DNA of 64,000 nucleotides from Propionibacteriales bacterium (GTDB lineage Bacteria; Actinomycetota; Actinomycetes; Propionibacteriales; Nocardioidaceae), in NCBI GenBank assembly GCA_026392455.1, contig JAPLCB010000010.1:124001-188000 (forward strand), read 5' to 3'. Shown here piece after piece: positions 29,696-38,265 of this stretch (positions are counted from its first letter, which is position 1; every line of letters starts with the position of its first letter). Position numbers and translations under genes: made by a program. Below the pieces are notes generated by a model, which worked only from the letters and a program-made list of their open reading frames with translations, had not been told where the DNA came from and did no database searches.

Positions 29696-30634
29696 TCAGA
29701 AGAGGGTGCCGTGGTCCGGGACCCGGTCCAGCAGCTCCAGCAGGAGCTCGTGCACCTCGTCGGGCTTCTCCATCGCGACGAAGTGGCTGGCGTTGAACTC
29801 GACGTAGCTGGCGCCGGGGATCCGTTCGGCCGCTGTGCGCATGTCCTCGGCAGACGCGAGCAGGTCCCAGTGGCCGGCGACGAAGGTCGTGGGGACCTGG
29901 ATCTGGCGCAGACTGACCCGTAGGTGCTTCGAGGTCTGCACCGCCAGGTGCATGTACCAGTCGACCGGTGTCGCCAGCATCGCCTTCACGGTCGCTGCGG
30001 TCAGCTCGGCGTCGGCGACCGGAAGCATGAACCCGGAGTGGCTGAGCACCGCGACGGTCTTCGGGCCGACCGGGAGCCTGGTGGTGACCAGGCTGGCGGG
30101 CTTGCCCACCCACCGCATCACCCGGGCCGCACTGACGGTGATCGCGCCGCGCACGAGGCGGGGGACACCCAGCGGGGCGAGCATCGACGAGAAGGTTCCG
30201 CCGGGTACGCCGGCGACGGCGAAGAGCCCGTCGACGCGGTCGGGGTGCAGCGTGGCCAGCTCGAAGGCGGTGTTGACGCCCATCGACCACCCCATCACCG
30301 TGCACGACTTGATCCCGGCCGAGTCGAGAACGGCGACGGCGTCCTCGACGAACGAGTCGATCCCGACGTGGTCGGGGTCGCTGGGCCGTTCGGAGCCGCC
30401 GGTACCGCGGTGGTTCCAGGAGATCACCCGGACGCCGCAGTCGGGGTCGAGGAGCGCCGGCCAGGCGTAGGGGTTGGTGCCGAGCCCGTTGCAGAGCAGC
30501 ACGGTGGGTCCGGCGACGTCGTTGGTCCACGCCTGCAGACGGGTGCCGTCCGACGAGGTGACCGTGTAGAAGCGCAGCGCCAGGCCGTCGTCCGGTTCGG
30601 GGACGAGGTGGAGCAGCGCTTCGGAGGCAGACAT
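29696..30634 (-). CDS. Alpha/beta-fold hydrolase
   Basis: 312 residues. Classic fold: VLLCNGLGTNPYAW (oxyanion loop), SWNHRGTGGSERP, nucleophile elbow GWSMGVN (Ser near 117), acidic residue in AGHWDLLAS and His in NASHFVAMEKPDEV. Substrate unknown; the layout is that of epoxide hydrolase/haloperoxidase-like esterases. GACACT lies 6 nt before the ATG. It stands 42 bp downstream of nothing co-directional, so it is probably a single-gene unit. Confidence 0.88.
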   Translation of the reverse strand: MSASEALLHLVPEPDDGLALRFYTVTSSDGTRLQAWTNDVAGPTVLLCNGLGTNPYAWPALLDPDCGVRVISWNHRGTGGSERPSDPDHVGIDSFVEDAVAVLDSAGIKSCTVMGWSMGVNTAFELATLHPDRVDGLFAVAGVPGGTFSSMLAPLGVPRLVRGAITVSAARVMRWVGKPASLVTTRLPVGPKTVAVLSHSGFMLPVADAELTAATVKAMLATPVDWYMHLAVQTSKHLRVSLRQIQVPTTFVAGHWDLLASAEDMRTAAERIPGASYVEFNASHFVAMEKPDEVHELLLELLDRVPDHGTLF

Positions 30635-30736
30635 GGGTCGAGTGTCTCCCAGGCCCTCTGCGTAAGGGGGCTTTCGTGGCTGATCTCACGCGATCAGCGA
30701 CTGGTCAGGGGCACTCGCTCTTCAGTTGTGTCCGGT

Positions 30737-30952
30737 TCAGCCGGTGTGGCTGATCTGCGCACTCGCCGCGGCGGGTTCCGGGCGCACGGAGCGGCGCGCC
30801 AGGAAGTCAGCGACGAACTCCTCGACCTCGACACGTTCGATCCGTCGGGCGGTCAGGACCGTGCACGCTGCCATCGCGTTGCGGCGTGCCTGCTCCTGGC
30901 TGCGGGTCGACCACCGGGAAGCGAGGCCCAGCGGCATCGTCAGCAGTTTCAT
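30737..30952 (-). CDS. Small hypothetical protein, 71 residues
   Basis: Not recognised. A good ribosome site GAGGAG five bases before the ATG supports translation. The N-terminal half is basic (MKLLTMPLGLASRWSTRSQE, ARRNAMAACTVLTARR) and is followed by an acidic helix VEVEEFVADFLARR. No signal peptide or membrane helix is evident. It lies between two oppositely oriented single genes. It could be a small regulatory or inner-cell protein; no function is proposed. Confidence 0.5.
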   Translation of the reverse strand: MKLLTMPLGLASRWSTRSQEQARRNAMAACTVLTARRIERVEVEEFVADFLARRSVRPEPAAASAQISHTG

Positions 30953-31118
30953 CAGGGCTCCTCACTGGTGTGTTGGTACTGGAGAACCTCCCAGGTGCGG
31001 GCAACGGGACGGTCACGCCGGTGTGACGGGAATGTGAACTTGGTCTCACAGCGGCGAGACCGGCCCGCACCCGGGGGAGGCCTTGAGGACGCCACGGATC
31101 AGGAGCAGGATCGAGTCC

Positions 31119-32198
31119 ATGAGCGCAACAATCCTGCTGGTGGGGACCCGCAAGGGCCTCTGGGTCGGTCGGTCCGACGAGCACCGCTCCACCTGGTCCT
31201 GGACCGGGCCGCACTTCGACATGATGGAGGTCTACTCCTGCATGGTCGACGATCGCGGCGCCCGGCCGAGGTTGCTCGTGGGAGCGTCCTCCCCGTGGAC
31301 CGGCCCGCAGATCCAGATGTCCGACGACCTGGGGGAGACCTGGGCGCCGACCGCGGGAGCGCACTTCCCCACGGACGTCGACGCCTCGGTCGAGCGGGTC
31401 TGGCAGCTGGTGGCCGGGACCACCGACGGCGTGGTCTACGCCGGGACCGAACCCGGTGCGGTGTTCCGGTCCGACGACGGTGGCGCCAGCTTCGCCCTGG
31501 AACGAGGCCTCTGGGCCCACCCGCACCGCCCGGAGTGGGGCGAGGGTTTCGGGGGGCAGGCGTTCCACACGATCCTTCCGCACCCGACCGATCCGGATTC
31601 GCTGACGGTGGCCATCTCCACCGGAGGCTGCTACCAGACCGCTGACGGTGGTGCGACCTGGGACGCACGCAACAGCGGCGTACGGGCGGAGTTCCTCCCC
31701 GAGGGTGCGCAGTACCCGGAGTTCGGTCAGTGCGTCCACAAGATCGCCCGTCATCCCGAAGTCCCGGAGCGGTTGTTCCTGCAGAACCACGGCGGCGTCT
31801 ACCGCTCCGTCGACCACGGTGCCAGCTGGCAGTCGATCGGAGCCGGGCTTCCGGCGGACTTCGGGTTCCCGCTGGTGGTCCATCCCCACGAGCCCGCGAC
31901 GATCTTCGTGTTCCCGGTCAACGGCGGTGACCGGCGCTACCCGCCCGGTGCGCGGGCCGCGGTGTGGCGTTCGCGAGACGCCGGCGAGTCCTGGGAGGCC
32001 TTGGCCGACGGTCTGCCCGGTGATTTCTACGTCGCGGTGATGCGCGACGCGATGTGCACGGACGGCCATCCGTCACCAGGCATCTACCTGGGAGCCCGCA
32101 ACGGAGCAGTCTGGGGATCGGCCGATGCCGGCGGGACCTGGCGCCAGCTCGTGGCCAACCTCCCGGACGTGATGGTGGTGCGCGCCGCGGCCCTGTGA
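31119..32198 (+). CDS. BNR/sialidase-like beta-propeller protein
   Basis: 359 residues. Several BNR repeats with the S-x-D-x-G-x-x-W pattern are seen: [50 protein letters not shown] and [10 protein letters not shown]. It starts [17 protein letters not shown], typical of cytosolic WD40/YVTN/BNR-like proteins of unknown role. No signal peptide and no sialidase active-site set is visible, so enzyme activity should not be assumed. CAGGAT lies 7 nt before the chosen ATG; the frame is open 36 bp further upstream. Confidence 0.85.
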   Translation: MSATILLVGTRKGLWVGRSDEHRSTWSWTGPHFDMMEVYSCMVDDRGARPRLLVGASSPWTGPQIQMSDDLGETWAPTAGAHFPTDVDASVERVWQLVAGTTDGVVYAGTEPGAVFRSDDGGASFALERGLWAHPHRPEWGEGFGGQAFHTILPHPTDPDSLTVAISTGGCYQTADGGATWDARNSGVRAEFLPEGAQYPEFGQCVHKIARHPEVPERLFLQNHGGVYRSVDHGASWQSIGAGLPADFGFPLVVHPHEPATIFVFPVNGGDRRYPPGARAAVWRSRDAGESWEALADGLPGDFYVAVMRDAMCTDGHPSPGIYLGARNGAVWGSADAGGTWRQLVANLPDVMVVRAAAL

Positions 32199-32256
32199 GG
32201 GTCGAGGAGCGAAACCCCTGTGCAGGTGCCCGGCCGCGTCGGGAACAATGGGTCTC

Positions 32257-33942
32257 ATGACCTCTAGCTCCGGCACCCACGACATGAAGCCCCGCTCCCG
32301 CGACGTCACCGACGGCCTGGAGAAGGCCGCCGCGCGGGGGATGCTGCGGGCGGTAGGGATGGGGGACGACGACTGGGTCAAGCCCCAGATCGGCGTCGCG
32401 TCGAGCTGGAACGAGATCACCCCGTGCAACCTGTCGCTGGACCGGCTGGCGAAGGCGGTCAAGAACGGCGTGCACGCCGCCGGCGGCTACCCGCTCGAGT
32501 TCGGCACCATCTCGGTCTCCGACGGCATCTCGATGGGCCACGAGGGGATGCACTACTCCCTCGTGAGCCGTGAGGTCATCGCCGACTCGGTCGAGACCGT
32601 GATGATGGCCGAGCGACTCGACGGCTCGGTGCTCCTGGCCGGCTGCGACAAGTCGCTCCCCGGGATGCTGATGGCAGCTGCCCGCCTCGACCTCGCCTCG
32701 GTCTTCCTGTACGCCGGGTCGACGATGCCCGGCAGCGTGGACGGCCACGACGTCACGATCATCGACGCCTTCGAGGCCGTCGGCGCCTGCCTGGCGGGCA
32801 AGATCACCCGTGAGGAGGTCGACAAGATCGAGCGCGCCATCTGCCCGGGCGAAGGCGCCTGCGGCGGCATGTACACCGCGAACACGATGGCCTCGGTCGC
32901 CGAAGCTCTCGGCATGTCGCTGCCCGGGAGCGCCGCTCCGCCGGCCGTGGACCGTCGTCGCGACGGCTTCGCGCACCGTTCCGGCGAGGCCGTGGTGGCG
33001 ATGCTGGCCCAGGGCATCACCGCTCGCCAGATCATGACCCGCGAGGCGTTCGAGAACGCGATCGCGGTCGTGATGGCGCTCGGCGGCTCCACCAACGCGG
33101 TCCTGCACCTGCTCGCCATCGCGCGCGAGGCCGAGGTCGACCTGACCATCGACGACTTCAACACGATCGGCGACAAGGTCCCGCACCTCGGTGACCTGAA
33201 GCCGTTCGGCAAGTACGTGATGAACGACGTCGACAAGATCGGCGGCATCCCGGTGGTCATGAAGGCGCTGCTCGACGCCGGCCTGATGCACGGCGACACG
33301 CTGACCGTCACCGGCAGGACGATGCGCGAGAACCTCGAGGCGCTGAACCCGAAGCCGCTCGATGGTGAGGTGCTCCGCCAGATCTCCGAGCCGATCCACG
33401 CCACCGGCGGCATCACCATCCTCAAGGGCTCGCTGGCCCCTGAAGGTGCCGTGGTGAAGTCGGCCGGGTTCGACGACACCACCTTCACCGGTACCGCCCG
33501 GGTCTTCGACGGCGAGCGTGCTGCGCTGGACGCGCTGACCGAGGGCAAGATCCTCGCGGGCGATGTCGTGGTGATCCGGTACGAGGGACCCAAGGGTGGA
33601 CCTGGGATGCGCGAGATGCTGGCCATCACCGGCGCGATCAAGGGTGCCGGGCTCGGCAAGGACGTCCTGCTGATCACCGACGGCCGCTTCTCCGGAGGCA
33701 CCACCGGCCTCTGCGTCGGCCACATCGCTCCGGAGGCGGTCGACGGCGGCCCGATCGCGTTCATCCGGGACGGCGACCCGATCACGCTCGACGTGGCCAA
33801 CAAGACCCTCGAGGTCACCATGGACGACGTCGACTCCCGCAAGGTCGGTTGGGAGCCGAACCCGCCGAAGTACACCCGCGGCGTTCTCGGCAAGTACGCC
33901 AAGGTCGTCCAGTCGGCGGCCCACGGAGCCGTCTGCGGCTAG
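32257..33942 (+). CDS. ilvD: Dihydroxy-acid dehydratase
   Basis: 561 residues. Third step of valine and isoleucine synthesis: dehydrates 2,3-dihydroxy-isovalerate or -methylvalerate. Cluster-binding cysteines are seen in [19 protein letters not shown] and [13 protein letters not shown]; the C-terminal [19 protein letters not shown] carries the active-site serine. The N-terminus [21 protein letters not shown] matches family members. The ATG at 32257 is chosen over one at 32248 because AACAAT lies 7 nt before it (leaderless pattern). It lies 5 kb from ilvBNC, separated by an accessory region. Confidence 0.97.
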   Translation: MTSSSGTHDMKPRSRDVTDGLEKAAARGMLRAVGMGDDDWVKPQIGVASSWNEITPCNLSLDRLAKAVKNGVHAAGGYPLEFGTISVSDGISMGHEGMHYSLVSREVIADSVETVMMAERLDGSVLLAGCDKSLPGMLMAAARLDLASVFLYAGSTMPGSVDGHDVTIIDAFEAVGACLAGKITREEVDKIERAICPGEGACGGMYTANTMASVAEALGMSLPGSAAPPAVDRRRDGFAHRSGEAVVAMLAQGITARQIMTREAFENAIAVVMALGGSTNAVLHLLAIAREAEVDLTIDDFNTIGDKVPHLGDLKPFGKYVMNDVDKIGGIPVVMKALLDAGLMHGDTLTVTGRTMRENLEALNPKPLDGEVLRQISEPIHATGGITILKGSLAPEGAVVKSAGFDDTTFTGTARVFDGERAALDALTEGKILAGDVVVIRYEGPKGGPGMREMLAITGAIKGAGLGKDVLLITDGRFSGGTTGLCVGHIAPEAVDGGPIAFIRDGDPITLDVANKTLEVTMDDVDSRKVGWEPNPPKYTRGVLGKYAKVVQSAAHGAVCG

Positions 33943-33948
33943 CTCCTG

Positions 33949-34024
33949 CTGATTGAGGTGTCGGCGCTCCGGCGGCGGGTGGTGCTGGTTGAGGTGTCGG
34001 CGCTCTGGCGCCGGCCTCGAAACC
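33949..34024. repeat. Dispersed intergenic repeat (copies B and C in tandem)
   Basis: Two related units, CTGATTGAGGTGTCGGCGCT (33949 on) and CTGGTTGAGGTGTCGGCGCT (33985 on). The second ends GGCGCCGGCCTCGAAACC like the copy at 23235-23274. Only the second forms the GGCGC-based hairpin. It lies between ilvD and the VOC gene. Confidence 0.55.
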
Positions 34025-34052
34025 TCTCGGTCCGATCGGGCAGGGTGGGGTC

Positions 34053-34472
34053 ATGGACCAACGGATCAGCTTCATCACCCTCGCTGTCGCCGACCTCGAA
34101 CGCACCCGTGCCTTCTACGTCGACGGCCTCGGCTGGACGCCTCAGCTCTTCGTCCCCGGCGAGGTCCTGATGATCAGGGCCGGTGAGCACCTGGTGCTCT
34201 CGCTGTGGTCCGAGGCCGGCTTCGAGGCGGAGGTCGGCCCGATCCGGCGTGGGGCCGGAATCGTCCCGATCACGCTGGCCCACAACGTTCGCAGCGAGGT
34301 CGAGGTCGACGAGGTCCTCGCGCTGGCGGGGTCGGTCGGGGCAGACCCGATCAGCGTCGGGGAGCATCGGGACTGGGGCGGCTACACCGGCTACTTCGGT
34401 GATCCCGATGGGTATCGCTGGGAGATCGCCTTCAACCCGGAGCAGACGCTCGCGTTCGTGGTTCCTGACTGA
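34053..34472 (+). CDS. VOC-superfamily (glyoxalase/bleomycin-resistance-like) protein with exchanged 3' end
   Basis: 139 residues, normal for a single-unit VOC protein. It has ISFITLAVADLERTRAFYVDGLGW at the start and GYTGYFGDPDGYRWEIAFNPEQ at the end, where Glu is the usual metal ligand. Activity could be dioxygenase, isomerase or drug binding; not known. CAGGGT lies 6 nt before the ATG. The 3' end from 34384 is repeated exactly at 35619-35689. After the repeat this copy ends TLAFVVPD in AT-richer DNA, whereas the distant copy ends TLAAIVLPD in host-like GC-rich DNA. The last codons here are therefore probably supplied by an inserted element. Confidence 0.9.
   Translation: MDQRISFITLAVADLERTRAFYVDGLGWTPQLFVPGEVLMIRAGEHLVLSLWSEAGFEAEVGPIRRGAGIVPITLAHNVRSEVEVDEVLALAGSVGADPISVGEHRDWGGYTGYFGDPDGYRWEIAFNPEQTLAFVVPD
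34384..34454 (+). repeat. 71-bp direct repeat, left copy (att-like)
   Basis: Identical base for base to 35619-35689, from ACACCGGCTACTTCGG to AGACGCTCGCG. It lies in the 3' end of the VOC gene. The sequences diverge abruptly on both sides. Confidence 0.9.
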
Positions 34473-34538
34473 CAAAGCCCCTGGGTTCTGCCACCTGTCT
34501 GGACCGGGCCTGCTGCGCTCCCGCCTGAACAGGTCGAG

Positions 34539-34561
34539 GGCTGGGACACTTCGTCCCAGCC
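34539..34561 (+). terminator. Hairpin at the left side of the inserted element
   Basis: Perfect 9-bp stem GGCTGGGAC/GTCCCAGCC with loop ACTTC, 66 bp after the VOC stop and 44 bp before the next start. No T-run. It could end VOC transcription or be a structural part of the element. Confidence 0.4.
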
Positions 34562-34604
34562 GAGCGCTGGCCCCCGTCCTCCCATTTCGCGAATGTGATC
34601 CAAC

Positions 34605-35576
34605 GTGCCGATTGAAGACGCCTGTCCAGAATGCGGGGGCGTCGAGCATCGGCTGATCTCGCCGGGTCTCGCCGAGTGCACCTCGACAATCCGCTGGACT
34701 GAGATTGAGCAGCAAGTCTCGTACGAAACCGTTGATGATCCCGGCGCGTTCTACAACTTGGGCCTTCGAGGTACAAAGCAGGTGGCTGTCACCCGGAACG
34801 TCGAGGTTGAGCACTCCCGCATTTGTGGCCATCGCTTCGAGTTGGAGGTAGGAATGTCAACTGTCGCGTGCGTGAGCGGCCCGGACGGCAAGTGTGGGGC
34901 GTTCGCAGTTGGTCACTGCGCTGACTGCTCCAATCCTGCTTGCCGGTTTCATGGTCAGTTCTTCGATGGTCGGCTGCTTTGCGACATCTGCAGAGTGGCG
35001 ATCGAGAACCAGCGGGCGCTCGAAGCCGCAGAGGCCGCGAAAATCGCCGCGACTGAGGCAGAGAAACGTAGGCAACAAGCGGCAGAGCACGCCCGCATCG
35101 AGAGTGAGAAGCAGGCGGCAGCGCAGGCATCGGCCAAGGCCACGTACGACGCGTTGCCGGTGTACTCGGATGCGGACTGGATTGAGATTCTCAATGGAGG
35201 CACCGAGCCGCCGGGAAAGCGACCGACCGCGATCACCAAGTTGGACGCCGTCAGGCTGATCAATGCGTCGGGAAAGCGTTCTCGGCGCATTGCGGTGAAG
35301 CGATGGACATTCCTCAATCTCCACGGCTACCTCACTACGGCCGGGTGGGTCGTCGGTCGTACGACCCATCAGGTCACGATTCGAGGCGAGAACGTGACCG
35401 AAACGGTTTGGGTCGTGTTAACCAGCGATGGCACCACGCACTTCGGGTCTCCCTACAAGCGCAAGATTCACGTCTACGCCAAGGGCGGGCCAGGATGGAC
35501 ACCGTCTACCGAGGCATTTAAGCGAGCCAGACCATTCCTCGACCGTCGTCCCCTGCATTTCAAGGACGCTCCCTGA
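34605..35576 (+). CDS. Zinc-ribbon protein of unknown function, cargo of the inserted element
   Basis: 323 residues from a GTG; not recognised. Possible metal sites: C7-x2-C10 with C25; C97, C105-x2-C108, C113 and C126-x2-C129 in a knuckle-rich segment. Residues about 132-170 form an Ala/Glu/Lys coiled coil (EAAEAAKIAATEAEKRRQQ). The C-terminal 140 residues contain a possible winged-helix-like unit (AVKRWTFLNLHGYLTTAGWVV) and a basic tail. No signal peptide or membrane helix. Codon use (TTG, ACT, GAT) differs from neighbouring genes, consistent with transfer. A nucleic-acid or sensor role is possible but unproven. No clear ribosome site before the GTG. Confidence 0.75.
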   Translation: MPIEDACPECGGVEHRLISPGLAECTSTIRWTEIEQQVSYETVDDPGAFYNLGLRGTKQVAVTRNVEVEHSRICGHRFELEVGMSTVACVSGPDGKCGAFAVGHCADCSNPACRFHGQFFDGRLLCDICRVAIENQRALEAAEAAKIAATEAEKRRQQAAEHARIESEKQAAAQASAKATYDALPVYSDADWIEILNGGTEPPGKRPTAITKLDAVRLINASGKRSRRIAVKRWTFLNLHGYLTTAGWVVGRTTHQVTIRGENVTETVWVVLTSDGTTHFGSPYKRKIHVYAKGGPGWTPSTEAFKRARPFLDRRPLHFKDAP

Positions 35577-35578
35577 CC

Positions 35579-35710
35579 GTGCCATTGTTCGCCACAACGG
35601 CTGGCGAAGGTCGTGGCCACACCGGCTACTTCGGTGATCCCGATGGGTATCGCTGGGAGATCGCCTTCAACCCGGAGCAGACGCTCGCGGCGATCGTCCT
35701 GCCGGACTGA
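35579..35710 (+). pseudogene. Displaced 3' fragment of the VOC gene
   Basis: In frame from GTG: 43 codons whose last 30 (HTGYFGDPDGYRWEIAFNPE then QTLAAIVLPD) are a VOC C-terminus. The first 13 are unrelated. It is the probable original end of the VOC gene, pushed 1.2 kb away by the insert. It is too short to fold as a VOC domain. Confidence 0.75.
35619..35689 (+). repeat. 71-bp direct repeat, right copy (att-like)
   Basis: Exact copy of 34384-34454 within the VOC 3' fragment. The downstream sequence (GCGATCGTCCTGCCGGAC) has the high GC of the host. Confidence 0.9.
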
Positions 35711-35734
35711 GGTCCCCGAAGCGGGTGACCGTTG

Positions 35735-36352
35735 TCAGGCGGCCTCGTCCACCAGTGAACGCAGGCGCATCAGGCCGTCGCGGATCCGGGTCTTCGCCGT
35801 ACCCAGCGGGATCCCCATGATCCGGGCTGTCTCGGCATGGGTGTGCCCACCGAAGTAGGTGAGCTCGACAACCTGTCGCTGGATCACGGTGAGCGACGCC
35901 AGAGCCGTCCGCACCCACTGGGCTTCCATCGATGCTTCGGCGGTTTCAGCAGTGACGTCGTAGTCGACCGACGAGTTGTGCTGGTGGTAGGCGGTGTCCT
36001 GTCGGCTGATTGCTTCGGTGGTGCGGATCCGATCGACTGCGCGACGACGGGCAAGGGTCGTCAACCACGACATCGGGGCTCCCCTGGTGGGGTCGTACCG
36101 TGCTGCCATCCGCCAGACCTGCAGATAGGTCTCCTGGGTGACCTCGTCGGCGATGGAGTGGTTTCGGACCAGACGGAGGACCAGTCCGTAGATGCGCGCC
36201 GAGGTGGCGTCGTAGAGCGCAGCGAAGGCGACCTCGTCACCGAGCGCCGAGCGAGCGAGCAGCCGCTCCAAGGAACCGGCGGACGCGTTCCCGCCGACGA
36301 CCAGCCATGCAGGGTCGTCGTGCAGCGGGCGGACGGGAACAGGCGCGGTCAC
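35735..36352 (-). CDS. ECF sigma factor, SigK-like, without anti-sigma neighbour
   Basis: 205 residues from a GTG with a strong GGAGG five bases upstream; the frame continues upstream but has no better site. Region 2: FAALYDATSARIYGLVLRLVRN and EVTQETYLQVWRM. Region 4: YFGGHTHAETARIMGIPLGTAKTRIRDGLMRL. It is clearly a paralogue of the sigma factor at 3733-4347, including the linker AVDRIRTTEAISRQDTAYHQ. No gene for an RskA-type protein adjoins it; the right flank is a non-coding stretch and the left flank the inserted element. Confidence 0.92.
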   Translation of the reverse strand: MTAPVPVRPLHDDPAWLVVGGNASAGSLERLLARSALGDEVAFAALYDATSARIYGLVLRLVRNHSIADEVTQETYLQVWRMAARYDPTRGAPMSWLTTLARRRAVDRIRTTEAISRQDTAYHQHNSSVDYDVTAETAEASMEAQWVRTALASLTVIQRQVVELTYFGGHTHAETARIMGIPLGTAKTRIRDGLMRLRSLVDEAA

Positions 36353-36687
36353 TGCGTCCTCCGGCTGACGTGCGCACCTCCCGAGATTCGACGAGTTCGG
36401 TCCGGGAGTCGTTCTGACCTCAAGGCCAGGGCGAAGCATCCAAGGCATCGGTGATCGTGCTGCCCCGCGAGCGTCTGGTCCTGGTCTTCAAGGTTCGGCC
36501 AGAGGATCGGTACTTACGAGACCGACCTGAGCAGTTTGTCCGTGGTGAGTCTGGTGCGGCCCGAACCGGACAGCGCCGGACAGCCCCTCGTCCGTCGGCG
36601 TCCAAACGGGGTGCGGGCTACGTCACCAGACGGGGCAGGGTCGCCGGCGGCTGCACGGGCTACCGCGCCGAACCGGGTCGGTGCCGG
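36353..36687. other. 335-bp stretch without a supported gene
   Basis: No reading frame here has a start, ribosome site and family resemblance. The open frames that cross it are GC-driven. It contains the upstream region of the SigK-like gene but no promoter I can name, and the short direct repeat CGGACAGC (36570-36590). Confidence 0.5.
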
Positions 36688-37194
36688 TCATGCCAGCGGA
36701 CGAACCGCCGGTCGGAACGCCAGGTAGTGGACGTCGGTCAGCGGGCGGGAGAGCGCCTCGAAGAGCCGGCGCCCCGGGCCCCAGCTGCGACGGATCACCT
36801 GCGCCGCGTGCCGGCGTTCGGAATCGTCGACGAGCACCCGTCCGACGGCGGCGATCGGTTCGCCACGGGGCACACCCCGGGCCGAGCAGGGTGCGATCAG
36901 CGCCCGCCCGTCGTTGCGCAGGCGCTTGGCCTTGAAGGCGTTGACCTCGGTCCAGACGTAGAGCTCGTCGCCGTCCCGGGCGAACCAGACCGGTGCCGGG
37001 ATCGCGGTGCCGTCCCGCTTGTAGGTCACCAGCAGGACGTGGGTGCCGGTGATCGGCGTGAAGTCGCCGTAGGTCACCGGAAGGTCGAGGACCTTCAGGG
37101 CATCGTCGTGACGGACGGCGTTCGCTGGCCGCTTCAGCACCTTCAGGACAGGTGCGGAGAGCCGGGCGGGCACGAGGGGAGTCATGCCGACCAT
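36688..37194 (-). CDS. PPOX-class (FMN/F420-binding split-barrel) protein
   Basis: 168 residues. Split-barrel pattern: GTHVLLVTYKRDGTAIPAPVWFARDGDELYVWTE then NAFKAKRLRNDGRALIAPCSARG. This is the flavin/deazaflavin-dependent oxidoreductase family related to pyridoxamine 5'-phosphate oxidase. Cofactor (FMN, F420 or haem) and substrate cannot be told. The start at 37194 has GAGG seven bases upstream; the Met three codons later is an alternative. It is divergent from the broken gene that follows. Confidence 0.85.
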   Translation of the reverse strand: MVGMTPLVPARLSAPVLKVLKRPANAVRHDDALKVLDLPVTYGDFTPITGTHVLLVTYKRDGTAIPAPVWFARDGDELYVWTEVNAFKAKRLRNDGRALIAPCSARGVPRGEPIAAVGRVLVDDSERRHAAQVIRRSWGPGRRLFEALSRPLTDVHYLAFRPAVRPLA

Positions 37195-37283
37195 CGTCGG
37201 TCCTCGGCGGCGCCCGGACATCCGACCGCGGGAGGATCTGCGTCGGTGCCGCCAGTGCGGTGCAAGGGTGGTCGAATGGGGGA

Positions 37284-38246
37284 GTGACCCCTCAGCGCTG
37301 GGACTACGACTGGTTGCCGATCTACTTCGTCAGCCTGCTGCTGGTCGCGTTCCTGCTGGTGATCGCCGCGATCGGCAACGAGAAGGCGACGCCGCGGGTG
37401 CCGGCCGCAGCGGCGGTGCTCCCGACGCCGTCGGTGAACGACCCCGGCGCGGCCGCCGAGGACGTCGCCCCGCCGGTCCCGGCCCGGATCTTCGACGGTC
37501 ACCGCCTGCTGGTCGCGTACTACGGAACGGCCGGGACGGGATCGCTCGGCGTCCTCGGGGAGGGCTCGCCGGAGGAGATCATGCCGCGGTTGGTCCGTGC
37601 CGCTCGCGCGTACGCCGTGACCGGTCGACCGGTGCAGCCGGTGTTCGAGCTGATCGTGACGGTCGCCCACGCCGGTCCGACCAGGTCCGGGCAGTACAGC
37701 TCCGACATCGATCGGGCTGGCGTTTAGCGGTACATCGACGCAGCGCACCGGTTCGGGGCCCTGCTGGTCCTGGACCTGCAGCCGGGGAAGGCCAACTTCC
37801 TCCAGGTCGCCAAGCGCTGGGAGTGGGCGCTGAAGGATCCGCGGGTCGGGCTGGCCCTCGATCCCGAGTGGCGGATGAGCCAGGGCGGTGTCCCCGGACG
37901 GCGGATCGGCTCGGTGTCGGCGTACGAGATCAACGAGGTCTCCCGGTGGCTGGACGATCTGACCGTTGCCGAAGGCCTTCCGCAGAAGGTCTTCGTGCTC
38001 CACCAGTTCCGGACCGACATGATCCGCAAGATCAACCTGGTCAGCGCGCGACCGAACCTGGCCATGGTCCAGCACGTCGACGGCTTCGGGTCGCCGGCCG
38101 CCAAGCTGGCGACGTTCCGCGCGGTGCTCCGGCCACGTCAGTTCACCCCGGGTCTGAAGCTGTTCTACGACGAGGACGTCCCGCTGATGCAGGCAGCCCG
38201 GGTGCTCCGGATCCGTCCGGAGATCTCGTTCGTCAGCTACCAGTAG
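37284..38246 (+). pseudogene. Membrane-anchored barrel-like protein interrupted by an in-frame TAG
   Basis: A single frame runs from GTG 37284 to the stop at 38246 (320 codons), broken only by TAG at 37725-37727. The first part has one membrane helix (LPIYFVSLLLVAFLLVIAAI) and a Pro/Ala linker, then GHRLLVAYYGTAGTGSLGVLG. After the TAG the frame goes on as RYIDAAHRFGALLVLDLQPG, KRWEWALKDPRVGLALDPEWRM and ISFVSYQ. Both halves read like one TIM-barrel-like extracytoplasmic domain, and the codon use does not change. A CAG or GAG to TAG change would explain it. Function unknown. A sequencing error or readthrough is possible. Confidence 0.75.
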
Positions 38247-38265
38247 CTCCGGTTAGGTTGATGCC

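Larger units (their letters stand above)
34384..35689. mobile_element. Putative 1.2-kb inserted element bounded by direct repeats
   Basis: 1,235 bp from repeat to repeat. It contains one gene (34605-35576), has visibly lower GC than its surroundings, and restores a complete VOC reading frame at its left end. This is the pattern left by site-specific integration into the 3' end of a gene, where the element replaces the gene tail. No integrase, transposase or terminal inverted repeats are inside, so either the enzyme acted in trans, it has been lost, or the arrangement arose by homologous recombination between VOC paralogues. Confidence 0.55.

Noticed and set aside
31119-32198. Sialidase enzyme call for the BNR protein
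   Set aside because: BNR repeats alone do not give sialidase activity; no arginine triad or signal peptide is evident.
34384-35689. Insertion sequence
   Set aside because: No transposase, no terminal inverted repeats and the flanking repeat is 71 bp, too long for a target-site duplication.
37284-37727. Selenocysteine or pyrrolysine readthrough at the TAG
   Set aside because: TAG would need pyrrolysine machinery, not expected in such an organism and not seen here; simple nonsense mutation is more likely.
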